From positions 1 through 64,000 of the forward strand of contig CANJYE010000010.1 of assembly GCA_947479055.1 (NCBI GenBank): a stretch of 64,000 nucleotides of DNA. Direction: 5' to 3'. A program made the position numbers and the translations under genes. Numbering within the stretch: position 1 is the first letter of the stretch; every line of letters starts with the position of its first letter. Of this stretch, positions 17,654 to 29,049 are shown one piece after another. The notes beneath the pieces were generated by a model. That model saw nothing but the letters and a program-made list of their open reading frames with translations, was not told the origin of the DNA and made no database searches. The stretch is from Erythrobacteraceae bacterium. GTDB taxonomy: Bacteria > Pseudomonadota > Alphaproteobacteria > Sphingomonadales > Sphingomonadaceae.

Positions 17654-17667
17654 CCAATTATTATTGG
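17654..17667 (+). promoter_or_regulatory. CCAAT-N4-ATTGG inverted repeat upstream of the truncated haemoglobin
   Basis: The AT-rich stretch 17636-17667 is the likely promoter zone of the globin gene. It contains CCAAT-TATT-ATTGG, which has the 5-4-5 geometry of FNR/Dnr-type operators (TTGAT-N4-ATCAA) but not the same bases. A TTGAT word lies just before it (17643). An oxygen- or NO-responsive role is a guess from geometry and the neighbouring gene. Confidence 0.3.
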
Positions 17668-17764
17668 GCTGTGATCCGCGCGAGCAATTTGCGCTGGATC
17701 AAGGAACTGGTCGGCCGGATCGGCCAGTGAAAGCCCAGGCTCATTCCGACGGGAGCATTTCAAC

Positions 17765-18166
17765 ATGGCCACGCAAGCGGCAGAAGCACCGCCCACCCCC
17801 TATGATCTGCTGGGCGGCTATGCTGTAATCGAACGGATCGTCAACCGCTTCTACGATCTGATGGACAGCGACCCGGCCTATGCCGAACTGCGTGCGCTGC
17901 ACGCCCCCGATCTCGCACCGATGCGTTCCTCGCTCGCCAGCTTCCTTGCCGGATGGTCGGGCGGCCCGCGCGACTGGTTCGAGAACAATCAGGGCAAGTG
18001 CATGAACAGCGCGCACAAGGGCGTGACGATCAATCGCGACACCGCCGACCAGTGGGCCGATGCGATGGGTCGGGCGATTGCCGATTGCGGGCCGGAGAAC
18101 ACCCAGCTGGGCGAAGCCATGGCCGAGATGCTCGGTCGCCTCGCCACCAGCATGGCGCGTGGCTGA
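17765..18166 (+). CDS. Truncated haemoglobin, group II
   Basis: This short 2-on-2 globin of 133 residues has YDLLGGYAVIERIVNRFYDLM, typical of group II. SFLAGWSGGPRDWFENNQG contains the conserved Trp and aromatic positions, and the proximal His is probably the one in MNSAHKGVTI. Group II globins bind O2 and NO and are associated with detoxification. It is preceded by an AT-rich promoter region and followed by a phosphotransferase gene on the same strand. Confidence 0.85.
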   Translation: MATQAAEAPPTPYDLLGGYAVIERIVNRFYDLMDSDPAYAELRALHAPDLAPMRSSLASFLAGWSGGPRDWFENNQGKCMNSAHKGVTINRDTADQWADAMGRAIADCGPENTQLGEAMAEMLGRLATSMARG

Positions 18167-18325
18167 AACGCCAGAGCCGCGCTGGCAGCGCGGTTCCCTG
18201 CCTCCAGACGCCCCCCGTGCGCGCATGACTCTGCCCGTCATCCGTGCCATGCACTGCATCGCGCGGCAGCGATTCCATCGCGCCGACCAAACAACAAACA
18301 CAGCCCAATGGGAGGGGCCATCACG

Positions 18326-19495
18326 ATGTCCGACGCGCTGATCAAGGAAATCACCGAAGCCTACAATTACGATCAGGCGCATAATGCGCACCCGGTCACC
18401 AGCACCGACGAACTTCCTATCGCGTTCGAATATCTCACCGCCGAATGGCTGACCGATGCATTATGCCGCGATGTGCCGGGCGCCAAAGTAACCGGCTTCG
18501 ACCTTGGCGGGGTGGACAATGGCTCCTCCAACCGCCGCCGGATCGCGCTGACCTATAACGATGCGGGTGCCGCGTCTTCAGTCCTGCCGCACAGCATCTT
18601 CTGCAAGGCGGCGCATAATCTCGCCAACCGGATCGTGCTCGGCGTCGGCTCCTCGTCCGAGAGCGAGAGCAATTACTACAGCAAGATCCGCCCATGGCTC
18701 GATATCGAATCGCCCGTGCCCTATTTCGTGAAGCTCGACACGAAGACATGGAACGCGATGATCATCCTGGGCGACATCTCCGACAGCGTCACCGAATTCT
18801 GCAACCATCACACGGTGATGACGAAGGCGCGGGCCGAAAGCCAGATGCGGCTGCTCGCCCGGCTGCACGGCAAATGCTATTCCGATCAACGGCTGGTCGC
18901 GGCCACTCGGGACAATTTCCTCACCTGGCCCGACTATTTCGACCGCACCAAGATCTTCGGCATGCGCGAAGGCTCCGAAGGCGGCTTCCAGAAATCGGAA
19001 GGCCTGCTGCCGGATTCGGTTTTCGCCCGCGCCAGCGAGATCTGGCCCGGCACGCTGAAGTCGGTCGATTTCCACAGCCACGGCATGCAAACGCTGGCCC
19101 ACCACGATGTCCATCTCAAGAACTGGTACGTCGCCAGCGATGGCGAAATGGGACTGAGCGACTGGCAATGCGCGGTGCGCGGCCACTGGAGCCGCGATGT
19201 CGCCTATACCCTCGCCACCGCCCTCACGATTGACGATCGCCGCGCCTGGGAAGACGAGCTGTTGCGCTATTATTTCGACCATCTCGAAGCGGAAGGTGGC
19301 CCGAAGGTCGATTTCGCGGAGGGCAAGCTGAACTACGCCCAGCAGATGATCACCGCGCTGACCTGGTGGACCATCACAATCAACCCCGCGCCGGGCATGC
19401 CCGACATGCAACCGCTGGACATCACCCAGGAATTCATCCGCCGAATCGGCGCGGCAATGGAAGACCTCGGCACGATGGATGCGCTGAAAGACTGA
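18326..19495 (+). CDS. Phosphotransferase (EcKinase/CHK-like, APH fold)
   Basis: The protein has about 389 residues. The kinase-like catalytic loop reads AHHDVHLKNWYV (about residue 255), with catalytic Asp and Asn, and the metal-binding segment reads LSDWQCAVRG. This matches the aminoglycoside-phosphotransferase-like fold, in the branch related to ecdysteroid and CHK kinases. The substrate is unknown. The start MSDALIKE at 18326 is preferred because GGGAGG lies about 11 bases upstream. A role in antibiotic resistance is not implied. Confidence 0.75.
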   Translation: MSDALIKEITEAYNYDQAHNAHPVTSTDELPIAFEYLTAEWLTDALCRDVPGAKVTGFDLGGVDNGSSNRRRIALTYNDAGAASSVLPHSIFCKAAHNLANRIVLGVGSSSESESNYYSKIRPWLDIESPVPYFVKLDTKTWNAMIILGDISDSVTEFCNHHTVMTKARAESQMRLLARLHGKCYSDQRLVAATRDNFLTWPDYFDRTKIFGMREGSEGGFQKSEGLLPDSVFARASEIWPGTLKSVDFHSHGMQTLAHHDVHLKNWYVASDGEMGLSDWQCAVRGHWSRDVAYTLATALTIDDRRAWEDELLRYYFDHLEAEGGPKVDFAEGKLNYAQQMITALTWWTITINPAPGMPDMQPLDITQEFIRRIGAAMEDLGTMDALKD

Positions 19496-19562
19496 CGCGG
19501 GAAGAACTGCCAAGCTATTATCCCGGCTTGTCGCGAGGCCGCCGGGATATTATCCCCCCCTG

Positions 19563-20825
19563 ATGAAACCGAAACTGCTCACGACCCTCAAGGGTTATAC
19601 GCCGACGCTGTTTGGAGCCGACGTGATCGCCGGCGTTACCGTCGCCATGGTGGCTATCCCGCTCAGCATCGCGATTGCGATCGCATCCGGTGCAGCCCCT
19701 GCGGTTGGGCTGGTCACGGCCATCGTCGCGGGTTTCCTGATCTCGCTGCTGGGTGGCAGCCGCGTCCAGATCGGCGGGCCAACCGGGGCCTTCATCGTTG
19801 TCGTGTTTGGCGTGATCGCCGCCCATGGCTATGACGGGCTTGTTCTGGCCACGCTGATGGCCGGCGTGATCCTGTTGGCGGCCGGATTGCTCCGGGCCGG
19901 CAATCTGATTGCCTATGTGCCCGAAGCTGTCATCAACGGCTTCACCATCGGCATCGCCATCATTATCGGCACAAGCCAGCTGAAGGATTTCTTCGGCCTG
20001 ACAACCGGCAAGGTACCGGCCGATTTCATCGAGAAGATACCCGTGCTGTGGGGCGCGCGAGCCTCATTCAACTGGTCTGCTTTCGGCATAGGCATAGCAG
20101 CAGTGGCGATGATCCTGATCCTGCGTCGACTGTTTCCGAAATTGCCGGGCCTGATCGTCGCGGTCGCGGTCGCGTCATTGGCGGTGGCCGCGCTTGGCCT
20201 GCCGGTTGACACTATCGCTTCCCGCTATGGAGAGCTTCCCCGCTATCTGCCCGTGCCCGGATTGCCTGAGATATCGGTTGGGCGCCTGCAGGAACTCCTT
20301 CCCTCCGCGCTGGTCATTGCCTTCCTCGCAGGGATTGAATCGCTACTTTCGGCGATGGTGGCAGACCGGATGATCGGCGGCAATCATCGGCCCAATGCCG
20401 AGATACTGGCGCAAGGCTGGGCGAACATTGCTTCCTCGTTGTTTGGCGGCCTGCCCGCCACGGGCGCAATTGCCCGCACGGCCACCAACGTCCGGGCTGG
20501 CGGCAAGACCCCGGTGGCGGGCGTTGTCCATGCCGCGACCATCCTCCTTGTTATGCTGGTCGCGGCTCCGCTGGCTGGCTTCATGGCCATGCCGGCGCTG
20601 GCGGGATTGCTGCTGGTCACCGCCTGGAACATGAGCGAGCCGCACAAGTGGGCGGGCTACTGGTCGGCCCCGGTATCGGACCGCATCCTGCTGCTGCTCA
20701 CACTGAGCCTTACCGTGCTGGCCGACCTGACGGTTGCCATCGGCACCGGCGTGATGCTCGGCCTTGCGCTGCGGCTAAGAGACAGCCGGGCCAAGGAAGA
20801 AGATTGGCACACGCCTGACGCCTGA
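19563..20825 (+). CDS. SulP-family anion transporter lacking a STAS domain
   Basis: This inner-membrane transporter of 420 residues is nearly all hydrophobic helices. SulP hallmarks are LFGADVIAGVTVAMVAIPLS near the N-terminus and the RVQIGGPTGAF loop. Typical SulP proteins continue with a cytoplasmic STAS domain of about 110 residues; this one stops after LALRLRDSRAKEEDWHTPDA. The substrate may be sulphate or bicarbonate. The nearby convergent gamma-carbonic anhydrase is suggestive but not proof. Confidence 0.85.
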   Translation: MKPKLLTTLKGYTPTLFGADVIAGVTVAMVAIPLSIAIAIASGAAPAVGLVTAIVAGFLISLLGGSRVQIGGPTGAFIVVVFGVIAAHGYDGLVLATLMAGVILLAAGLLRAGNLIAYVPEAVINGFTIGIAIIIGTSQLKDFFGLTTGKVPADFIEKIPVLWGARASFNWSAFGIGIAAVAMILILRRLFPKLPGLIVAVAVASLAVAALGLPVDTIASRYGELPRYLPVPGLPEISVGRLQELLPSALVIAFLAGIESLLSAMVADRMIGGNHRPNAEILAQGWANIASSLFGGLPATGAIARTATNVRAGGKTPVAGVVHAATILLVMLVAAPLAGFMAMPALAGLLLVTAWNMSEPHKWAGYWSAPVSDRILLLLTLSLTVLADLTVAIGTGVMLGLALRLRDSRAKEEDWHTPDA

Positions 20826-20826
20826 A

Positions 20827-21105
20827 TCAGGCAAGCTGGACAAGCTTGTCGCGCCCAGTTGCCCCGCGCAACAGGCGAAGGTTCGATCGCGCCATTTCGA
20901 GAGCTTCGGCCAGCAGTTCGAGGACGGCCTCGTTGGCCTTGCCGCCTTCCGGCCTCGGCCGGATCTTCACCAGCAGCCTGCCTTCGACAATCTCGATCGT
21001 TTCAACCCGCGAGCCGGGCGTCACGCGCAATGCCAGGCGACCTTCGCTGTCAGCGAGCGAGCGGATGGCGTCCGCTGACGGGAAATCAGGCCTTGGCCGC
21101 GCCAT
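20827..21105 (-). CDS. DUF167 (YggU-like) protein
   Basis: This small protein of about 92 residues has the DUF167 core: GRLALRVTPGSRVETI, LLVKIRPRPEGGKANEAVLELL, and the final RLLRGATGRDKLVQL. The function of the family is not established. The start at 21105 (MARPRPDF) overlaps the gamma-carbonic anhydrase stop by 20 bases, suggesting coupling. It converges on the SulP gene with a one-base gap. Confidence 0.85.
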   Translation of the reverse strand: MARPRPDFPSADAIRSLADSEGRLALRVTPGSRVETIEIVEGRLLVKIRPRPEGGKANEAVLELLAEALEMARSNLRLLRGATGRDKLVQLA

Positions 21106-21691
21106 GAAGTGCCGCGCCATCCAGAGCGGCACGATGGAGGCGGCCATTCTCCACATATCCGGCCACGCCCATCTGCATCTCGGCCAGCGCCTCGTCCGTC
21201 AGTTCTCGGACATATTTGGCTGGCCGCCCGGCCCAGAGCTGGCGCGAGGGGATGATCTTGCCGGGCGTGAGCATGGCGCCCGCCGCCAGCATCCCGTCGG
21301 ATTCGATCCGGCACTTGTCCATCACGATCGCACCCAAACCGACGAAGGACCGGTCTTCCAGGATCGTGCCATGGACCATCGCCATATGGCCGATCAGCAC
21401 ATCATCGCCGATGATCGTCGGCGATCCAGGGCCACCATTACCGGAATTGGCGCTGCCGGGCCTGGCGCTGTCGCAATGGACCACCGTGCCGTCCTGGATA
21501 TTCGTGCGCGCGCCGATCACGATGCGGTTCACATCGCCGCGCAGCACGCAATTGTACCAGATGCTTGCATCCGGACCGATCTCGACATCGCCCATGATCC
21601 GGCAACCCGGCGCGATGAAGGCGCTGTCGTGAATGCGCGGGGCCTTGCCGTTGAGCGCGATGATCGTGATGTCAGGGCGGTGGGCAGGCAT
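21086..21691 (-). CDS. Gamma-class carbonic anhydrase family protein
   Basis: This is a left-handed beta-helix protein of 201 residues. Hexapeptide-like turns and the metal-ligand histidines can be seen: GTVVHCDSA, then DDVLIGHMAMVHGTIL, where two His sit in the conserved GH-x4-H pattern. It resembles the YrdA/CaiE-type gamma-carbonic anhydrases, many of which bind zinc but show weak or no activity. It lies between hemB and the DUF167 gene. Confidence 0.88.
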   Translation of the reverse strand: MPAHRPDITIIALNGKAPRIHDSAFIAPGCRIMGDVEIGPDASIWYNCVLRGDVNRIVIGARTNIQDGTVVHCDSARPGSANSGNGGPGSPTIIGDDVLIGHMAMVHGTILEDRSFVGLGAIVMDKCRIESDGMLAAGAMLTPGKIIPSRQLWAGRPAKYVRELTDEALAEMQMGVAGYVENGRLHRAALDGAALHGAAKA

Positions 21692-21694
21692 GGC

Positions 21695-24395
<2,701 letters not shown>

Positions 24396-24572
24396 CGCGT
24401 CCTGCCCGAAACTGGTGGCCCCGATTGCCGCGGCCTGCGTGGCGAAACTCCTAGGCGCATCAAAGTTAACATGGCGTCAATTCGCGCCTTATCGGCTCAA
24501 CTGCGTGGCCAACTGTTGAGACTCTCGCAGCAGCGGTTGCGGCAGGGCATGGGCGATGCCAAATAGGACGGC

Positions 24573-27098
24573 GTGAAAGCCAATCACGCCGCCAACCAAG
24601 GCGAAAGCCGCATCCGGGCTGTGCTGGGCCCGACCAATACCGGCAAGACGCATCTCGCGATCGAGCGGTTGTGCGCCCATGCGAGCGGGGCGATCGGCTT
24701 CCCGCTCCGCCTGCTGGCGCGCGAGGTCTATGACAAGGTCCGCGCAATCAAGGGAGACAAGGAAGTTGCCCTGATCACCGGCGAGGAACGGATCGAACCG
24801 CCCGGCGCGCGCTGGTTGCTGTGCACGGCAGAGGCCATGCCGATGGACCGCGAACTGGCCTTCATGGCGCTGGACGAGGCGCAACTCGCCGCCGATCCCG
24901 AACGCGGCCATATCTTCACTGACCGGCTGCTCCATGCGCGCGGGTGGGACGAGACCATGCTGCTCGGCTCGGCCACGCTGGAACCGATGGTCAAGGCACT
25001 GTTGCCCAGAGCCGAGATCGTCAGTCGCCCACGTTTTTCCAAGCTTAGCCATGCCGGTTCGGCCAAGCTTTCGCGGCTACCCCCGCGCAGCGCGATCGTC
25101 GCCTTCTCGGTCGAGCAGGTCTATGCCGTGGCGGAAATGCTGCGCCGCTTCCGGGGCGGGGCGGCGGTGGTAATGGGTGCGCTCAGCCCGGAAACGCGCA
25201 ACCGGCAGGTGGAATTGTTCCAATCGGGCGAGGTTGATTACATCGTTGCCACCGATGCGATCGGGATGGGGCTGAACCTTGACGTCAACCATGTCGCCTT
25301 TGCCGGGCTGTCCAAGTTCGACGGAGTGCGGCAGCGGCGGCTGACGCCCTCCGAAATCGCCCAGATCGCCGGACGCGCCGGACGCCACCAGAAGGATGGC
25401 ACCTTCGGCACGCTGTCGGGCGGGCCGGACGGTCGGTCTCTGGCGCTGACCGATGAGGAAATCTACGCGGTGGAGGAACATCGCTTTGCTCCGCTGACCC
25501 GGCTCTACTGGCGCGATGCGCAGCCGCGCTTCGATTCGCTCGCCACGCTGATCGAGGATTTGGAACGCAAGCCCGACGACCCGGCGCTCGCACCCGCCCC
25601 CGAAGCGATCGACCTTACCGTGCTCAAGCGGCTTGCCGACGAACCAGCGGGCGATGGCGTCAAGGGGCCAGCGCTGGTTCGAAGGTTCTGGGAGACCTGT
25701 TCGCTTCCCGATTTCCGCCAGCAGGGCGCGGAAACCCATTCCCGCTTTGTTGCGCGGCTGTGGCAGGATCTGCGGCAGGGCTGGCTCTGCGCCGATTTCA
25801 CCGCCGCGCGCATCGCCGAGCTCGACAATGCCCAGGGCGATATCGACACGCTGCAAGGCCGAATCGCGGCCATCCGCAGCTGGTCCTACATCACCCAGCG
25901 ACCCGACTGGGTGATGGCCAAGGACGAGATGGCCGCTCGCGCCAAGGCGGTCGAAACCCGCCTGTCCGACGCGCTGCACGCCCGGCTGACCGAGCGCTTC
26001 GTCAATCGCCGCACCGCCGTGCTGATGAAGACCCTGGCCAAGGACCCGGCGCTGCTCAGGGTCGAACTGGAGGAAGACGGCGCGGTCTGCGTGGAAGGCC
26101 ATGCGATCGGCCATCTCGAAGGCTTCCGCTTTGTCGCCGACAAGGGCGCCAGCCATGCCGACCGTAAGCTGTTGCTGGCAGCGGCCGAACGGCACTTGCC
26201 GCGCCTGTTGGCCGCCCGCGCCCATTTGCTGGTTGCAAGCGAACTGGGGGAACTGGAACTGGCCGATGGCGCCATCCGGCGCGGCGGGCAGGTGTTGGCC
26301 AACCTCCGCCCCGGCAAGACGCCGGCTCGCCCGCGGATCGAACTGGCCCGCGAAATGGCGCTGCTGGCACCAGCGCAGCGCAACCACTTTGCCGAGGCGC
26401 TCGCGCTCTGGCTGGAGGGCGAACTGGCCCCGCTCGAGCCGCTGCGCAATCTGGAGGAGGCCAGTCGCGATCCCGCCATGGGCAGCGAAGTGCGCGCCCT
26501 GCTGCTGGCGCTGGCCCACGGCGGCGGGCTGGTCAGGCGCGAAGAGGCGGGTCTGGCTCATGTTCCGCCCGACCGGCGCAAGCTGCTGCGGCGGATTGGC
26601 GTCACTATCGGCACGCTCGACATTTTCGTGGCCGCGCTGCTCAAGCCCGGACCGCGCCGGTTGTTGCAGGCGATCGACCTCGACCAGCGGCCGCTACAGC
26701 GAGGCATGGCCCCGGTGATAACGCCCGCCAGGGCGCTCCCCGCCGGTTACCGCCGCGCCGGCAACCAGGCGATCAGGGTCGATATGGCCGAAAAGATCTT
26801 CCGCACCGCGCATGACCAGCGCACCGCCGCCGGAGCCCGCCGCTTCACGATCGACCCGGCGCTGGCAACCTCAATGGGCCTTGCGCCCGCCAACGCCGCC
26901 CGGCTGCTGCACGAAGCCGGGTTCTGCCTTGCACCGGCCCGCAAGCTGGCCCACGAAGCGCATGGTCCGCCCGCGCCGGACCATTGGGGCTGGCGCGCCC
27001 CGCGCAGCGACCGGCAACACCGGCGCGATGACGCGCTGCCTCCCCGCCCCGCGCGTGAAGGCAGCGCCTTTGCCGCATTGGCAGCCCTCGTCCGGTAG
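24573..27098 (+). CDS. SUV3-like superfamily 2 RNA helicase
   Basis: The protein has about 841 residues. Walker A is GPTNTGKTH at residues 19-27, motif II is DEAQ, and motif VI reads QIAGRAGRHQKDG. These are the marks of SUV3/mitochondrial-degradosome-type helicases, found in many alphaproteobacteria. The C-terminal half is Arg/Ala-rich and conserved only in the group. The start is the GTG at 24573. The S4-domain gene follows 12 bases later; together with the ferredoxin and CarD genes this is a common neighbourhood. Confidence 0.85.
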   Translation: MKANHAANQGESRIRAVLGPTNTGKTHLAIERLCAHASGAIGFPLRLLAREVYDKVRAIKGDKEVALITGEERIEPPGARWLLCTAEAMPMDRELAFMALDEAQLAADPERGHIFTDRLLHARGWDETMLLGSATLEPMVKALLPRAEIVSRPRFSKLSHAGSAKLSRLPPRSAIVAFSVEQVYAVAEMLRRFRGGAAVVMGALSPETRNRQVELFQSGEVDYIVATDAIGMGLNLDVNHVAFAGLSKFDGVRQRRLTPSEIAQIAGRAGRHQKDGTFGTLSGGPDGRSLALTDEEIYAVEEHRFAPLTRLYWRDAQPRFDSLATLIEDLERKPDDPALAPAPEAIDLTVLKRLADEPAGDGVKGPALVRRFWETCSLPDFRQQGAETHSRFVARLWQDLRQGWLCADFTAARIAELDNAQGDIDTLQGRIAAIRSWSYITQRPDWVMAKDEMAARAKAVETRLSDALHARLTERFVNRRTAVLMKTLAKDPALLRVELEEDGAVCVEGHAIGHLEGFRFVADKGASHADRKLLLAAAERHLPRLLAARAHLLVASELGELELADGAIRRGGQVLANLRPGKTPARPRIELAREMALLAPAQRNHFAEALALWLEGELAPLEPLRNLEEASRDPAMGSEVRALLLALAHGGGLVRREEAGLAHVPPDRRKLLRRIGVTIGTLDIFVAALLKPGPRRLLQAIDLDQRPLQRGMAPVITPARALPAGYRRAGNQAIRVDMAEKIFRTAHDQRTAAGARRFTIDPALATSMGLAPANAARLLHEAGFCLAPARKLAHEAHGPPAPDHWGWRAPRSDRQHRRDDALPPRPAREGSAFAALAALVR

Positions 27099-27110
27099 CG
27101 CCCGACCTCC

Positions 27111-27422
27111 ATGCGGATCGACAAGCTACTCTGGTTCCTGCGCCTGACCGCGAGTCGCAGTTTTGCCCAGGAATGGGCCAGCGCCGGCCATATCCGCCTC
27201 AACGGCAGGCGGATCGAACGGGCCAGCGCCATGGTCAAACCCGGCGACGTGCTGGTGTTGCCGACGCGGAGGCAGGTGAAGGTTATCGAGATTCTCGCCC
27301 TGCCTGCGCGGCGAGGCCCTGCCCCGGAAGCGCAAAGCTGCTATCGGGTGCTTGACGCTGGCGTGAAGTTGGACCTATCAGCGGGCGGAATGAGACTGCC
27401 GGAAGGGGAAGACCTGCAATGA
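27111..27422 (+). CDS. S4-domain RNA-binding protein (Hsp15-like)
   Basis: The protein of 103 residues starts with [12 protein letters not shown] and continues [23 protein letters not shown], the S4 RNA-binding fold at residues 1-65. Hsp15 binds stalled 50S subunits carrying nascent chains. The stop overlaps the ferredoxin start (ATGA), and the helicase gene is 12 bases upstream, so it belongs to one transcript with an RNA theme. Confidence 0.87.
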   Translation: MRIDKLLWFLRLTASRSFAQEWASAGHIRLNGRRIERASAMVKPGDVLVLPTRRQVKVIEILALPARRGPAPEAQSCYRVLDAGVKLDLSAGGMRLPEGEDLQ

Positions 27423-27757
27423 CCTATGTTGTCACCGATGCATGCATCAAATGCAAATATATGGATTGCGTCGAGGTCTGCCCGGTCGATTGCTTCTATG
27501 AGGGCGAGAACATGCTCGTCATCAACCCCAGCGAATGCATCGATTGCGGCGTTTGCGAGCCGGAATGCCCGGCCGAAGCGATTTTGCCCGACACCGAGAA
27601 CGGGCTGGAACAGTGGATGGAACTGAACGCCAAATATTCGGCGGAATGGCCCAACATTACCTCCAAGAAGGAAACGCCCGCCGACGCCGACGAGCACAAG
27701 GGCGAAGACGGCAAGTTCGACAAATATTTCTCGGCCGAGCCCGGCGAAGGCGACTGA
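27419..27757 (+). CDS. fdxA: 7Fe ferredoxin (3Fe-4S plus 4Fe-4S)
   Basis: The protein has 112 residues. [18 protein letters not shown] and [13 protein letters not shown] carry the cysteines for one 3Fe-4S and one 4Fe-4S cluster, the standard FdxA pattern. It transfers electrons in the cytoplasm. The C-terminus is an acidic tail. Two hairpins follow the stop. Confidence 0.95.
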   Translation: MTYVVTDACIKCKYMDCVEVCPVDCFYEGENMLVINPSECIDCGVCEPECPAEAILPDTENGLEQWMELNAKYSAEWPNITSKKETPADADEHKGEDGKFDKYFSAEPGEGD

Positions 27758-27807
27758 TCCAGACCCGCGCCGGAGCGGTCGCGGATCATCTCCATGTAAT
27801 TTTGCTA

Positions 27808-27838
27808 TCGCGCCGCAAGCAGGTTGCGGCGCGATTTC
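27808..27838 (+). terminator. Intrinsic terminator after fdxA
   Basis: An 11-base perfect stem (27808-27818 with 27824-27834, loop GCAGG) is followed by TTTC. It ends the helicase-S4-fdxA transcript. A weaker GATCC/GGATC hairpin (about 27757-27788) precedes it. Confidence 0.7.
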
Positions 27839-28057
27839 ATGCGCGCGCAACAATCGCGCAGTCTGGGGCTGGCTTTTTATGCGGATTTCCGCTATGTGGT
27901 GCCGCACTGCCGCGGGTCGCTTTGCGGCTGCGTGGTACCGAGAAAGGCAGGCCTCCCGCGAATCAGTCAAGCCAGGCAAGCCGACCGCGTCGTGACGCGG
28001 CCGTTTCCCTTGTTTCACTGTGCCTTGGGGCAGCCTGTCGGAGCGAAAGGATATTCC
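27839..28057 (+). other. Leader region of carD, no gene seen
   Basis: This 219-base stretch between the fdxA terminator and carD has no convincing reading frame. It must hold the carD promoter and a probably long leader. An ACCGCGTC/GACGCGGC hairpin lies near 27982-28000. GCGAAAGG before the ATG serves as the ribosome site. Confidence 0.4.
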
Positions 28058-28591
28058 ATGGCTGTTAAGGCCCCCGCCTTCGACGTTGGTGACTATGTTG
28101 TTTATCCCAAACACGGCGTTGGCCGTGTGATCGAGCTGCAGAACGAAGAAATCGCCGGCATGCAGCTCGAACTCTACGTCCTCCGGTTCGAGAAGGAGCG
28201 GATGACGCTCCGCGTTCCCGTGAACAAGGTCGAAGCGATCGGGATGCGCAAGCTCTCGTCCGACAAGACCCTGCGCGAGGCACTCGACACTCTGAAGGGC
28301 AAGCCCCGCGTCAAGCGCACCATGTGGTCGCGCCGCGCCCAGGAATACGAAGCCAAGATCAATTCGGGTGACCTCGTGTCGATCGCCGAAGTGACGCGCG
28401 ACCTGTTCCGTGCCGACGACCAGCCCGAACAGAGCTATTCCGAGCGCCAGATCTTCGAAGCCGCTTCCAGCCGCCTCGCGCGCGAACTGGCCGCGATGGA
28501 AAAGACCGATGAGCCGACCGCGCTCAAGAAGATCCTCGCGATCCTCAACGAGCATGCGCCGAAATATTACGAGAATGCCGAAACCGCCTGA
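28058..28591 (+). CDS. carD: CarD family transcriptional regulator
   Basis: CarD proteins bind RNA polymerase beta and stabilise open promoter complexes. The protein has about 178 residues. The N-terminal Tudor-like RNA-polymerase interaction domain has FDVGDYVVYPKHGVGRVI (residues 8-25). The C-terminal helical DNA-binding domain contains the conserved Trp in KRTMWSRRAQEYE, followed by SGDLVSIAEVTRDLF. The start MAVKAPAF at 28058 is preferred over longer upstream readings. It is followed by a clear terminator. Confidence 0.93.
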   Translation: MAVKAPAFDVGDYVVYPKHGVGRVIELQNEEIAGMQLELYVLRFEKERMTLRVPVNKVEAIGMRKLSSDKTLREALDTLKGKPRVKRTMWSRRAQEYEAKINSGDLVSIAEVTRDLFRADDQPEQSYSERQIFEAASSRLARELAAMEKTDEPTALKKILAILNEHAPKYYENAETA

Positions 28592-28618
28592 GCTCCATTA
28601 CTCGCCGCAGGCATAAGG

Positions 28619-28647
28619 AAAGGCCGCCCCAGTCAGGGCGGCCTTTT
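28619..28647 (+). terminator. Intrinsic terminator after carD
   Basis: AAAGGCCGCCC pairs with GGGCGGCCTTT across a 6-base loop (stem 28622-28629 with 28636-28643) and is followed by TTTT. Confidence 0.85.
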
Positions 28648-28719
28648 CATTTTGCGGCGCCCCGTTCGGGCCGGGTTCAGTTTTGCAATGGGAATATGCT
28701 CTCTAAAGAGGTGACGACG

Positions 28720-29043
28720 ATGCGCAGGACCATACCCCTTCTGCTGGCGCTGGCAGCCACCCCGCTCCTCGCCGGGTGCCTCGCTAAAACCGCGCTGGAT
28801 GTCGCCACCGCCCCGGTCAAGGTTGCCAGCAAGGCGGCCGACATGGCCACCACCAGCCAGTCCGAAGCCGACGAGAAGCGCGGTCGCGCCCTGCGCAAGC
28901 GCGAGGAACGGCTGGGTCAGCTCGAGCGGCGCTACTGGAAGTTGGACGGACCTTGCCGCTCGGGCGACAGCGCCGCCTGTGCCGAACAGGATGCGATCGG
29001 TGATGAGATGGCTGCGCTGCGCCCGACGGTGCCCGCCGAATAG
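28720..29043 (+). CDS. Small lipoprotein, hypothetical
   Basis: The protein has 107 residues. From MRRTIPLL the signal peptide ends in the lipobox LLAGC (Cys near 20), so it should be acylated and anchored. The mature part is helical and charged (SEADEKRGRALRKREERLGQLERR), then has two cysteines, GPCRSGDSAACAEQ, which may form a disulphide. No named family is recognised; similar small lipoproteins occur in sphingomonads. Confidence 0.8.
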   Translation: MRRTIPLLLALAATPLLAGCLAKTALDVATAPVKVASKAADMATTSQSEADEKRGRALRKREERLGQLERRYWKLDGPCRSGDSAACAEQDAIGDEMAALRPTVPAE

Positions 29044-29049
29044 TTCCGC

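Noticed and set aside
18326-19495. Phosphotransferase as an aminoglycoside resistance gene
   Set aside because: The motif fits the broad kinase-like superfamily and the EcKinase/CHK branch better; no resistance neighbours or mobile context.
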